NCBI RefSeq assembly: GCF_024105635.1
Contig: NZ_WYDQ01000001.1
Coordinates: forward strand, 434,001 to 498,000
Reading direction: 5' to 3'
Length of the DNA stretch: 64,000 bases
DNA from: Oceanicola sp. 502str15
Lineage (GTDB): Bacteria > Pseudomonadota > Alphaproteobacteria > Rhodobacterales > Rhodobacteraceae
Shown here piece after piece: positions 7,395 to 15,852 of this stretch. Both the position numbers and the translations under genes were made by a program. Below the pieces are notes generated by a model. That model was not told the origin of the DNA. It did not search any database and was given only the letters and a program-made list of their open reading frames with translations. Numbering within the stretch: the first letter of the stretch is position 1; every line of letters starts with the position of its first letter.

Positions 7395-8942
7395 ATGAAC
7401 GGAGCGGAGGCATTGACGCGGGCATTGCTGGCGGGCGGGGTGAACACCTGCTTTGCCAACCCCGGCACGTCTGAGATGCATTTCGTCGCCGCGCTCGACA
7501 GGTTCGAGGACATGCGGCCCGTGCTCTGCCTGTTCGAGGGCGTGGCCACCGGCGCGGCGGACGGATACGGACGGATGGCCGACAAACCGGCTGCGACGCT
7601 GATGCACTTGGGTTTCGGGCTCTCCGGCGGGCTGGCCAACCTGCACAACGCGCGCAAGGCACCTTCGCCGGTTGTGAACGTGGTGGGCGATCATGCCTCC
7701 TGGCATCGCGCCTCCGGCTCGGCGCTGGTGAGCGATGTCGAGGCGCTGGCCAAACCGATGTCGGACTGGGTGAAGACCAGCGGCAGTGCCGCCGATGTGT
7801 CTTCCGATGCCACCGAAGCCATTGCAGCGGCGCGCTCGCGCGGCGGACAGGTGGCAACCCTGGTCCTGCCCGCAGACACCGCCTGGTCGGAGGGGGGCAT
7901 CGTAGCCGCCCCACCCGCGCCCGCGCCGGAGCCCGCCATCGATGAAGAGGCCATTTCAGCCGCCGCCAAGGCGCTCATGTCCGGTGAGCCGACAATGCTC
8001 GTGCTCGGGGGCCGCGCCCTGCGTGCCGTATCGCTCGCGTGCGCGGGGCGGATCGCCGCGGCCACCAGCGCAAGGCTGGCCACACCCTACGGCATCGGCA
8101 GGCTCGAACGCGGCGCCGGGCGGGTGCGGGTGGAGCGGCTGCCCGCGCTCATTGACCCGGCCCGCAAGGCCTTTGCCGGCATCCGCCACGTGATCCTCGC
8201 CGGCACCGGGAAGCCTGCCGCGATGTTCGCCTATCCCGACAAGCCGCGTGCGATGGAGGATCCGGGCACGACCTTCCACAGGCTCTGCGACGACCCGGCG
8301 CTGGCGCCCGCCGCACTGGAGGCGCTTTGCGAGGTGCTGGGCGCCAAAGCCGACGGGCCGGTGGAGCAGGCGCAGGATCTGGCCATTCCGGACGGCGCGC
8401 TCACCCCCGATGCGATCCTGCAATGCGTCGCTGCCGCGATGCCGCCGCAGGCCATTATCGTCGACGAGAGCATATCGGCCGGGCGTAACTTCTTTCCGCT
8501 GTCGCAGGGTGCTCTGCCGCACGACTACCTGCAACTGCCCGCCGGGGCGCTGGGCAACGGCATACCCGTCGCACTGGGCGCGGCGCTGGCCTGCCCGGAT
8601 CGTCCGGTGATCAACCTCGAAGGCGATGGCAGCGCGATGTACACGGTGCAGGGCCTCTGGACGCAGGCTCGCGAACAGGCCAACGTGACGACCATCATCT
8701 TCTCCAACCGCCGCTACAATATTCTCGATGCCGAGCTGAAAAATGTCGGTGTTACGGCAGAGATGGGCGCTCGGGCCCGCGGAATGCTCAGTCTCGACAG
8801 GCCCGATATCGGCTGGGTCGACATCGCCCGCGGTTTCGGGGTTGATGCGGAGCGCGTCGAGGACGCAGCCCGGCTGGCAACGCTCATAGCCAGTGCAGCG
8901 ACCCGGCAGGGCCCGCTCCTGATCGAGGCGGTGCTGCCATGA
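7395..8942 (+). CDS. Thiamine diphosphate-dependent enzyme, acetolactate synthase/benzoylformate decarboxylase-like
   Basis: A 515-residue member of the ThDP-dependent decarboxylase/ligase family. Seen: catalytic Glu48 in 'LFEGVATGAADGYG', a central domain, and the ThDP-Mg motif beginning GDG at residues 410-412 and ending in 'NRRYN'. Relatives act on 2-oxo acids by decarboxylation or carboligation; databases often label this group 'acetolactate synthase large subunit', but no small regulatory subunit is nearby. The frame is open from 7326; ATG 7395 was chosen because of the GAGGAGG at 7379-7385 and the family start 'MNGAEAL'. Its location after the dioxygenase cassette suggests use of a 2-oxo acid from aromatic breakdown. 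It is not part of the classic tph pathway. Confidence 0.8.
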   Translation: MNGAEALTRALLAGGVNTCFANPGTSEMHFVAALDRFEDMRPVLCLFEGVATGAADGYGRMADKPAATLMHLGFGLSGGLANLHNARKAPSPVVNVVGDHASWHRASGSALVSDVEALAKPMSDWVKTSGSAADVSSDATEAIAAARSRGGQVATLVLPADTAWSEGGIVAAPPAPAPEPAIDEEAISAAAKALMSGEPTMLVLGGRALRAVSLACAGRIAAATSARLATPYGIGRLERGAGRVRVERLPALIDPARKAFAGIRHVILAGTGKPAAMFAYPDKPRAMEDPGTTFHRLCDDPALAPAALEALCEVLGAKADGPVEQAQDLAIPDGALTPDAILQCVAAAMPPQAIIVDESISAGRNFFPLSQGALPHDYLQLPAGALGNGIPVALGAALACPDRPVINLEGDGSAMYTVQGLWTQAREQANVTTIIFSNRRYNILDAELKNVGVTAEMGARARGMLSLDRPDIGWVDIARGFGVDAERVEDAARLATLIASAATRQGPLLIEAVLP

Positions 8943-9013
8943 AGCAGGCACAGATTTTTCCGTTGTTACCCAGTCAAACCGAACGTTGAAACGCGCAAAA
9001 CCAGGGAGGAAAC

Positions 9014-10027
9014 ATGTTCAAATTCAACACATTCAAGCCAGTGGTGGCCGGCCTTGCTCTTGCAGCCGCCGCCATGGTCGCCGCGCCGCGGGCCGAGGCC
9101 GAGATTGTCGTCATGGGCGGCAACCCGGAGGGCAGCCTGTTCTACGCCCAGAGCCAGGCCATCGGCGCAGTGATCGGCAAGCACACCGACATTCGTGTCG
9201 ATGTGCTGCCGCAGTCGCCCACGGTCTACTTTCCAATGTTCATGACGCAGGAGGCCGACATCGGCCTGTCGAGCCCGATCGAGGCGGATTTCGCGGCGCG
9301 GGCCATTGGCCCCTACGAGGGCGCCAACGGCGGCGAGGGCTACCCGCTGACCACGCTGATGATCGGCTCGCCGATCCGGCTGTCGATCGTGGTGCGCGGC
9401 AATGCCGGCATCGAGACCCTTGCGGACCTGAAGGGCAAACGCGTTGTGGCCGACTACGGCGCCTTCGCGGGCTCGTCGATCACCGCCGAAGCCGCGCTCG
9501 CCAACGCGGGGCTTACCGCCGATGACGTCGAGGTGGTCAGCGTGTCGAGCTACCCCGAAGGGGTAAGTGCCGTGATCGAGGGCAGGGCCGATGCCGCCGT
9601 GGGCTCGATGGGCAGTGGCATTCTGCAACAGCTGAATGCCGCCGAAGGCGCCAAGCTCCTCTCCATCGACCCCTCCGACGAGGCGATGGCGCGCTCCCGC
9701 GAGATCGGCGCCGCCTTCGTGCCGCTCGAGGTCAAGGCGGGCCCGGTGGGCGCGGATGAGGACATCTTCGTTCTGAGCTATGGCACCACGCTCTATGCCC
9801 GCCCCGATCTGTCCGACGAAACGGTCACAACCGTGCTCAAGGCCGTCTGGGACCACTACGAAGAGCTGAAGGCCATCCACCCGTCGCTTGCGACCTGGAC
9901 ACCGGACCGCTTTGCCAGCACCCAGACCATGGTGCCCTACCACCCGGCGGCCGTCTCCTTCTACAAGGAGCAGGGCGTCTGGACCGATGAGGTCGAGGCC
10001 CGCAACGCGGAAGTCTCCGGCCAGTAA
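9014..10027 (+). CDS. TAXI-family TRAP transporter solute-binding protein
   Basis: Periplasmic substrate-binding protein of 337 residues. Seen: an N-terminal signal peptide of about 29 residues ending 'AAPRAEA', then 'IVVMGGNPEGSLFYAQSQAIGAVI', the usual TAXI opening (a glycine-rich strand followed by the family's first helix), and 'VVADYGAFAGSSITAEAAL' near residue 150. TAXI proteins work with a fused 4TM/12TM TRAP permease, which is the next gene. A GGGAGGA ribosome-binding site lies at 9003-9009. Because it follows the dioxygenase cassette, the likely cargo is the aromatic acid or a related acid (inference); classic tph clusters use a Tct-type receptor instead. Confidence 0.9.
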   Translation: MFKFNTFKPVVAGLALAAAAMVAAPRAEAEIVVMGGNPEGSLFYAQSQAIGAVIGKHTDIRVDVLPQSPTVYFPMFMTQEADIGLSSPIEADFAARAIGPYEGANGGEGYPLTTLMIGSPIRLSIVVRGNAGIETLADLKGKRVVADYGAFAGSSITAEAALANAGLTADDVEVVSVSSYPEGVSAVIEGRADAAVGSMGSGILQQLNAAEGAKLLSIDPSDEAMARSREIGAAFVPLEVKAGPVGADEDIFVLSYGTTLYARPDLSDETVTTVLKAVWDHYEELKAIHPSLATWTPDRFASTQTMVPYHPAAVSFYKEQGVWTDEVEARNAEVSGQ

Positions 10028-10035
10028 CGCAATTC

Positions 10036-10060
10036 GCCCTTCCGCCATGGGCGGGAGGGC
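10036..10060 (+). terminator. Intergenic RNA hairpin between TAXI binding protein and permease
   Basis: Bases 10036-10046 pair with 10050-10060 to give an 11-bp stem (one G-U pair) closed by a 3-base loop. A C-rich stretch follows and there is no T run, so full termination is unlikely. It may stabilise the upstream mRNA or cause partial read-through, keeping binding protein in excess of permease. Confidence 0.5.
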
Positions 10061-10130
10061 CCCCCCTTCCAGCCAGACCATCCGGCCCGGAGTGCGCGCA
10101 CCCGTGGCCGTCGAGGAAAGCGAGAGTAAA

Positions 10131-12044
10131 ATGGACAACAGGCGTCACCTTTCCGGAGTCTGGAGACTCGCGGTCTTCGCTCTGGCCATGCTGATCCCGC
10201 TCGCTTCGGTCGTCTATGCGCTTCAGCTCCTGCCGCGCGTGGGCATCATCATCTACAAGGAACAGTTCCTCGCGCTCTTTCTCGCCCTCTGCGTGGCGAT
10301 CACCTTTCTGACCAAGCCGGCGCTGCGCCGTGAGGTCTTCGCCCTGCGCTGGATCGACCTTCTCTGCGCCCTCGCGGCCCTGGCCGTGGGCGGCTACATC
10401 TTCATCGAATACGAAACCATCGTCCGCAATCTCGGCCTCATCACGACCGACAAGGTGATCGTCAGCGTGATCGGCCTCGTCCTGCTGCTGGAGTCCGCAC
10501 GGCGGCACGCGGGCTGGGCAATGGTCAGCGTCGGCCTGCTGGCGCTCGCCTATGCGTTCTTCGGCCACAACCTTTCAGGCATGTTCGAAACCCGCGTGAT
10601 CCGTTGGGACAGGCTGGTCACCTACAACTACCTGAACGCCGGCGCCGTCTTCGGCACGCCGCTCTACGTCGCCGCCACCATCGTGACCAGTTTCGTGATC
10701 TTCGGACAGATGCTGTTTCTGGTGGGCGGGGGAGATGCGATTTCCGATTTCGCTCTGGCCCTGATGGGCAAGCGGCGCGGGGGCCCTGCCAAGGTCTCCA
10801 TCGTCTCCAGCGCGCTGTTCGGCTCGCTCTCGGGCAGCGCCTCTGCCAACGTCTCGACAACCGGCATCCTCACCATCCCGCTGATGCGGCGCGTGGGCTA
10901 CAGCGCCGAGAAGGCCGCTGCCGTGGAGGCCGTTGCCTCGACCGGCGGGCTGGTCCTGCCCCCCGTGATGGCCGCCACCGGCTTCCTGATGGCCGAGTTC
11001 CTCGGCGTGCCCTATGCCACCATCGCCCTTGCGGCGGCAGTGCCCGCGCTGCTCTTCTACTTCTGCCTCTACCTCCAGGTCGACATGGAGGCCGGCAAGG
11101 CTGGGCTGTCGGGCGCAAGGGGCGAGGATCTGCCCGATCTGCGCGACGCCTCGATCCGGATCATCCCCGTCGCCGTGCCCTTTGCGGTGCTGCTCTATGC
11201 CCTCTTCGGCCTCAACTGGAACCCCGCCGCCGCAGCCTTCGCAGGTGCGCTGGCCACCGTGCTGCTTTCGCTCGCCCTGCCGAAATGGCGGCGCTCCTTC
11301 AAAGGCTATCTCAAGACCATTGCCGGTGCGGGCGAGGCTGCCGTTTTCATTGCAATCATGTGCGCCGTGGCAGGCATCGTGGTGGGCTGCCTCGGCCTCA
11401 CCGGCTTGGGCTCCAGCCTGTCGCAGAACCTCGTGGCGATCTCGGGCAACAGCATCTGGATGCTGCTGATGTTCTCGGCGCTGGGCTGCATCGTTCTGGG
11501 CATGGGGGTGCCTGTGACGGCCACCTATATCATCCTCGTCATCCTGATCGGCCCCGCGCTCGAAGAACTCGGGATCGACCGGCTGGCGGCCCATATGTTC
11601 ATCTTCTACTTCGGCACCCTGTCGTTCCTTACGCCGCCGGTATGCCTATCGGTCTTCGTCGCGGCGGCCATCGCCGGATCGGCCCCGATGCGAACCGCGA
11701 TGCACGCGCTCAAATTCGCGGTCGTGGCCTACATCATTCCCTTCGCCTTCGTGCTGAACACCGGCTACCTGCTGGTCGGAACATGGGGCGAGATCGCGGC
11801 CGCCATCGTTGCCGGGGTTGCCGGCGTGTTCATGCTCTCCTTCGCGCTGGTGGGCCATTTCGTGCGGCCCGTGGCGCCCTGGCTCCGGGCTGCGGCCCTC
11901 GCCGCCGGTCTCGCCGCGATCTTCCTCGTGGAGTATCACTGGGCCGTCGCGCTGGCTGCGCCGGTCCTGCTTGCGGCCTTCTACATGCTGCAGAAGAGGG
12001 GCGCGGCGGCAGACAAGCTGCGCCACTCAGAAGTTGCGGGATAG
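10131..12044 (+). CDS. TRAP transporter fused permease subunit (4TM/12TM type)
   Basis: A 637-residue inner-membrane protein that joins the DctQ-like and DctM-like parts in one chain, as usual for TAXI systems. Seen: about 4-5 hydrophobic segments in the first 160 residues, then the DctM-like core with 'GSLSGSASANVSTTGILTIPLM' near residue 225, 'TGGLVLPPVMAATGFLMAEFLGV' and 'LGMGVPVTATYIILVILI', followed by further C-terminal helices. The frame is open from 9888, inside the previous gene; the ATG at 10131 is the sensible start. The 3' end overlaps the convergent IclR gene by 18 bp. Confidence 0.9.
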   Translation: MDNRRHLSGVWRLAVFALAMLIPLASVVYALQLLPRVGIIIYKEQFLALFLALCVAITFLTKPALRREVFALRWIDLLCALAALAVGGYIFIEYETIVRNLGLITTDKVIVSVIGLVLLLESARRHAGWAMVSVGLLALAYAFFGHNLSGMFETRVIRWDRLVTYNYLNAGAVFGTPLYVAATIVTSFVIFGQMLFLVGGGDAISDFALALMGKRRGGPAKVSIVSSALFGSLSGSASANVSTTGILTIPLMRRVGYSAEKAAAVEAVASTGGLVLPPVMAATGFLMAEFLGVPYATIALAAAVPALLFYFCLYLQVDMEAGKAGLSGARGEDLPDLRDASIRIIPVAVPFAVLLYALFGLNWNPAAAAFAGALATVLLSLALPKWRRSFKGYLKTIAGAGEAAVFIAIMCAVAGIVVGCLGLTGLGSSLSQNLVAISGNSIWMLLMFSALGCIVLGMGVPVTATYIILVILIGPALEELGIDRLAAHMFIFYFGTLSFLTPPVCLSVFVAAAIAGSAPMRTAMHALKFAVVAYIIPFAFVLNTGYLLVGTWGEIAAAIVAGVAGVFMLSFALVGHFVRPVAPWLRAAALAAGLAAIFLVEYHWAVALAAPVLLAAFYMLQKRGAAADKLRHSEVAG

Positions 12045-12782
12045 GGCCTCGGCGTAGCGCCGCAACACCGGCAGCAGCTCGCTCTTCATCTGCGCCGCCG
12101 ACACCCGCGCCCGTGAGGCGGACACGCTCATTGCGGCAATCGTCTTGCCGTCGCGGTCCACCACGGGAACGGCCAGCGCGGCCATCCCGTCTTCAAGCTC
12201 CTCATCGGTGATCGCCACCCGCTCTTCGCGGACCTTCAGGATCACCTCGCGCAGCCGGCTCTTGTCGGTGACGGTGTGCCGCGTGAGCGGCTTCGGATCG
12301 AGCTGCTCGAGGTAGGTGTCGAGCTTGTCGTCAGGCAGGTCGGCAAGAAGCACGCGCCCGGTGGCAGAGCAGTAGCCGACCAGCCGGCGACCGACACGCG
12401 CCAGCGACGACACGATCTTTTCGGCTTCCGCCCGCGCGACGAAGACCGGTTCGTAATTGTCGAGCACGGCCAGCGAAACGGACTCCTGCACCTCGTCCCG
12501 CGCATGTTCGAGATGTGCCTGCGCCAGTTGCGGAAGCGAGGCGTTCTGGAAGTACGCATCGCCGAGCCGCAGCAGGCGCGGGGCAGGGTGGAAGGCCGAC
12601 CCCACCTGTACCACATAGCCTAGGTTCAACAGCGTCAACAGGCTGCGCCTTGCGCTCGCGCGACTGGTGTTCGTGGCCTGGGCCGCAGCAGAAATGGTCA
12701 AGGGTTTCCGGTCGGTCGAGAACACTTCAATGATGGCCAGCCCTTTTTCCAGACCTCCGATGTTGTCGCCGCTCTTGGTCAA
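12027..12782 (-). CDS. IclR family transcriptional regulator
   Basis: A 251-residue regulator with an N-terminal winged helix-turn-helix ('LEKGLAIIEVFSTDRKPLTISAAAQ' to about residue 60) and a C-terminal IclR effector domain ('VGYCSATGRVLLADLPDDKL', 'EELEDGMAALAVPVVDRDG'). IclR proteins often control aromatic catabolism (PcaR, PobR, TphR). I chose a TTG start at 12782 because it follows an AAGGGGG sequence and sits close to the HTH; an in-frame ATG at 12839 would add 19 low-complexity residues with a poor ribosome-binding site. It converges on the TAXI permease and is a candidate regulator of the dioxygenase block through the box at 3591-3605 (inference). Confidence 0.85.
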   Translation of the reverse strand: MTKSGDNIGGLEKGLAIIEVFSTDRKPLTISAAAQATNTSRASARRSLLTLLNLGYVVQVGSAFHPAPRLLRLGDAYFQNASLPQLAQAHLEHARDEVQESVSLAVLDNYEPVFVARAEAEKIVSSLARVGRRLVGYCSATGRVLLADLPDDKLDTYLEQLDPKPLTRHTVTDKSRLREVILKVREERVAITDEELEDGMAALAVPVVDRDGKTIAAMSVSASRARVSAAQMKSELLPVLRRYAEALSRNF

Positions 12783-12946
12783 GGGTCCCCCTTCGGCGAC
12801 ACATTCCCGATCCCGGGCCGGGGATCTCTGCCGTCGCATTCCCGGCGACCTTGCGGGATTAGGTGCATGAGCGCAACTCGGTTGGAATTGCCCCGGCAGC
12901 GGGGGCGCGCCCGTTTTTCGAGCGAACGCGCGCGACCGCTCCCCGC

Positions 12947-14239
12947 CTAATTCGCCATCTGCTCCGGCAGGAACAGGACCAGCGCCGGGAACAACAGGAT
13001 AAGGGCGAGGCGCAGCACATCCGCCGCGACGAAGGGCAGAACGCCCTTGAAGATGGTCGTGGTGGGGATTTCGGGGTTCACCGAGCGGATGATGAAGATG
13101 TTCATCCCGATCGGCGGGGTGATCAGGCTGATTTCGACCACCACCACCAGAAGGATGCCGAACCAGATCGGGTCGTAGCCCATTTCCTGCACCAGCGGAA
13201 AGACCACCGGCACCGTCAGCAGGATCATCGCGAGGCTGTCGAAGACGCAGCCGAGGATGAGGTAGAAGACGATCAGCAGCATGAGCACGCCGGTGGGGCC
13301 GAGGCCGGTGGCGCGGATCGCCTCGGTGATCATGCGCGGGGCACCGGCCATGTTGATGAAGCCCGAGAAGATCAGCGCCCCCACCAGCACCGCCATCAGC
13401 ATGGCGGAGGTGCGCACGGTTTCGGCGAAGATGCGGAAAAGCGCGGCGGCGTCGAGGGTGCGCTTGGCGAGCGCGATCACGAAGGCGCCCGCCGCACCGA
13501 CCCCGGCAGCCTCCGTGGCGGTGAAGACGCCGAGGTAGATGCCGCCGATCACCAGCGCGAAGAGCAGCAGGACCTGCCAAACGCGGCCGATCTCGCGCAT
13601 GGTCTGGCCGAAGGGCAGCGCCTCGCCCGCAGGCCCGGCGGACGGCACACGCCAGACCACCGCACGCACCGCCAGCGCGTAGAGCGCGATGCCCAGCAGG
13701 CCGGGCAGCACGCCGGCAATGAAGAGCTGGCCCACGCCGGTCTGCGTCATGGTGCCGTAGATCACCATGATCACAGAGGGCGGGATGAGGATGCCCAGCG
13801 TGCCGCCCGCCGCCACGGAGCCGGTGGAGAGGGCAGGGGAGTAGCCGTATTTCTTCATCGAGGGCAGGGCGATGGAAGACATCGTGGCCGCCGTCGCAAG
13901 GCTGGAGCCGGACACCGCGGCAAAACCGCCGCAGGCGAAGACGGTGGCCATCGCCAGCCCGCCCTTGAAGCGTCCGACCACGGCGTTGGAGGCGCGGTAG
14001 AGATCGCGCGACAGCCCGGCGTGGTTGACGAGATTGCCCATCAGCACGAAGAGCGGCAGCACCGAGAGCGAGTAGGAGCTGAGGGTGTCCCAGACGATCT
14101 GGGCAGAGATCGCGCCCGCAGGCTGAAGCGCGGTAAGCATCGCAAAGCCGACGAAGCCCACGACGCTCAGCGAAAAGGCCAGCGGCAGGCCGAAGAACAG
14201 CAGGACGAAGAGGGCGACGAAGCCGTAGATCGCGATCAT
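12947..14239 (-). CDS. dctM: TRAP transporter large permease (DctM)
   Basis: A 430-residue polytopic membrane protein, about 12 helices. Seen: 'LFFGLPLAFSLSVVGF' at the start, 'LSVLPLFVLMGNLVNHAGLSRDLY', 'AAVSGSSLATAATMSSIALPSM', 'LGILIPPSVIMVIYGTMTQTGVGQLF' and the late 'EISLITPPIGMNIFII' loop, all conserved in DctM. ATG overlaps the dctQ stop by 4 bases. It is the last gene of a six-gene minus-strand operon that starts with an aldehyde dehydrogenase at 18615. Confidence 0.93.
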   Translation of the reverse strand: MIAIYGFVALFVLLFFGLPLAFSLSVVGFVGFAMLTALQPAGAISAQIVWDTLSSYSLSVLPLFVLMGNLVNHAGLSRDLYRASNAVVGRFKGGLAMATVFACGGFAAVSGSSLATAATMSSIALPSMKKYGYSPALSTGSVAAGGTLGILIPPSVIMVIYGTMTQTGVGQLFIAGVLPGLLGIALYALAVRAVVWRVPSAGPAGEALPFGQTMREIGRVWQVLLLFALVIGGIYLGVFTATEAAGVGAAGAFVIALAKRTLDAAALFRIFAETVRTSAMLMAVLVGALIFSGFINMAGAPRMITEAIRATGLGPTGVLMLLIVFYLILGCVFDSLAMILLTVPVVFPLVQEMGYDPIWFGILLVVVVEISLITPPIGMNIFIIRSVNPEIPTTTIFKGVLPFVAADVLRLALILLFPALVLFLPEQMAN

Positions 14240-14769
14240 TTGGGGGATGTGTCCACAGAGAGATACCGGCGCAGGCGCAGCGCAGCGAGGGTGAGAGAGG
14301 CCAGCGCCGCAAGGGCGAGGCAGACCACCCCGAACCAGGTGATCCAGCCCACGGGCAGATGCAGCACGGAGGTGCGGTCGCCATAGCGCAGGAAGCGGGC
14401 GGCCAGCGTTGAAAGCTTCCAGGCGGCCCCCGCGAAGCAGGCGGCGATCACCAGGTGCCAGGCAAGGTCGCGGACCAGCCGGAGCCGGCCCCGGAAAAAG
14501 GTTTCGAACAGCCCGACGGTCACATGCGCGCCGCGCAGGGTGACGGAGGGCAGGGCGGCGAAGACCAGCACCGCCATGCCGATCTCGGTCATCTCGAAGG
14601 CAAAGCCGAGAGGGGCGTTGAGCAGGTAGCGGCCCAGCACGTCGAGAAAGGTCATCGACATCATGCTAAACAGCACAAGGCCCGCGATCACCACAGCCGC
14701 GGTGTCGAGCCAGGTCACCGGCCCCGGAAGACGCTCCGGGGCCGGCGTGGTGTCATCCTCGTGGCTCAT
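14236..14769 (-). CDS. dctQ: TRAP transporter small permease (DctQ)
   Basis: A 177-residue membrane protein with four hydrophobic segments (about residues 22-44, 58-80, 98-122 and 140-165), the normal DctQ topology. The 'FLDVLGRYLLNAPLGFAFEMTEIGMAVLVF' segment holds the family's conserved E-x-x-E/EIG helix. Overlaps of 4 bases on both sides (dctP stop and dctM start) mean coupled translation. Confidence 0.9.
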   Translation of the reverse strand: MSHEDDTTPAPERLPGPVTWLDTAAVVIAGLVLFSMMSMTFLDVLGRYLLNAPLGFAFEMTEIGMAVLVFAALPSVTLRGAHVTVGLFETFFRGRLRLVRDLAWHLVIAACFAGAAWKLSTLAARFLRYGDRTSVLHLPVGWITWFGVVCLALAALASLTLAALRLRRYLSVDTSPK

Positions 14770-15794
14770 TCAGCCGCCTCGAGCTCCGCGGTCTGGGCAC
14801 GGAAGAAGTCGAAGGCGGCCTGACCGTCGACGCCTTTCTCGGTGGCGGCGGCGATCCAGGCCTCGTGCAGCGGGGCGGTGGTGTCGCGGAACTCGGTCAT
14901 GAAGGCTTCGTCGGCCTCGATGATCTCGACGCCATCGGCCTTCATCTGCTCCACGGCGGCCGCATCGCCCGCGTCCTGCTGGGCGCCTGCCATCTTGGCC
15001 AGCGCCTCGCCGGAGACCGACATGATCTGCTCCTGCACCTCGGGCGAGAGGCCATCCCAGCTGGCGCGATTCATCACCACGAACCAGGCCGAGGTGTAGA
15101 AACCGCCGGGGATGATCGTGTCATGGGCAATCACGTCCTTCAGGGCGAAGGAGGTGTAGGCATCGGGTGCCAGCAGCACGCCATCGGCCACGCCCTGTTC
15201 GAGGATCTCGTAGATCTCGCCCGCGGGCGCGGCCACGTTGACGCCGCCCAGCGTGGTGTTGATTTCCTGCACCATGCCGCCGCCAACGCGGAACTTGGTG
15301 CCCCGGTAGTCGTCCATCGAGGTGACGGCGCCCTTGCCCTCGGTGGAGAGGATATGGCCGGTGCCGTTGCAGTAGAAGCCGAGCAGAACCACCTCGTCGA
15401 ACTCGCCGGCCTCGGCGAAGTACTCTTGGTGGGTGCGCCAGAGCGCCACGCTGAGGGCCTCGCCGCTGGTGCCCATCTGGGGCAGCTCGGAGACGGCGGG
15501 CAGGGCGAAGCGGCCCGGCGTGTAGCCGGTGACGCCGAAGGAGATGTCGACGATGCCGTCAACGGCAAGGTCGAACTGGCGCGGCGGGGCACCGAGCGAG
15601 GCATCGGTGAAGCGCATCTTCACCTCGCCGCCGGTGGCCTCTTCGACTGCGGCGAACCACGGCTCGAAGATGCCGGTGTTCATCGAATGGGTCGGCGGCA
15701 GCCAGCTGTTGACCAGCAGGTTTGTCTCGGCGGCGGCCGGCAGGGCGGCGGCGGAGATGAGCAGGGCCGCGAGGCCCGATTTCACGAGTTTCAT
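14766..15794 (-). CDS. dctP: TRAP transporter substrate-binding protein (DctP)
   Basis: Periplasmic receptor of 342 residues. Seen: signal peptide 'MKLVKSGLAALLISAAALPAAAE', then 'NSWLPPTHSMNTGIFEPWFAAVEEATGGEVKM', 'MDDYRGTKFRV' with the conserved carboxylate-binding Arg region near residue 170, and 'YTSAWFVVMNRASWDGLSPEVQEQI'. The frame continues upstream to 16046 without meaning; ATG 15794 follows AGGGAGGA. It lies 58 bases downstream of the 3-hydroxyisobutyrate-dehydrogenase-like gene. Ligand: unknown organic acid. Confidence 0.92.
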   Translation of the reverse strand: MKLVKSGLAALLISAAALPAAAETNLLVNSWLPPTHSMNTGIFEPWFAAVEEATGGEVKMRFTDASLGAPPRQFDLAVDGIVDISFGVTGYTPGRFALPAVSELPQMGTSGEALSVALWRTHQEYFAEAGEFDEVVLLGFYCNGTGHILSTEGKGAVTSMDDYRGTKFRVGGGMVQEINTTLGGVNVAAPAGEIYEILEQGVADGVLLAPDAYTSFALKDVIAHDTIIPGGFYTSAWFVVMNRASWDGLSPEVQEQIMSVSGEALAKMAGAQQDAGDAAAVEQMKADGVEIIEADEAFMTEFRDTTAPLHEAWIAAATEKGVDGQAAFDFFRAQTAELEAAE

Positions 15795-15852
15795 TGGTGT
15801 AGTCCTCCCTTGGGTGTGATGCCGCCCGACGCGAACCGGGCGGCCCTTGCGT

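Noticed and set aside
12783..14384. Long in-frame extension upstream of the IclR gene on the minus strand
   Set aside because: The extension overlaps the TRAP permease genes on the same strand in another frame; only the part from 12782 or at most 12839 looks like an IclR protein.
12863..14386. A 507-codon plus-strand open frame opposite the TRAP permease
   Set aside because: The product is an Arg/Glu/His/Gln-rich string with no fold; the minus-strand DctM is unmistakable.
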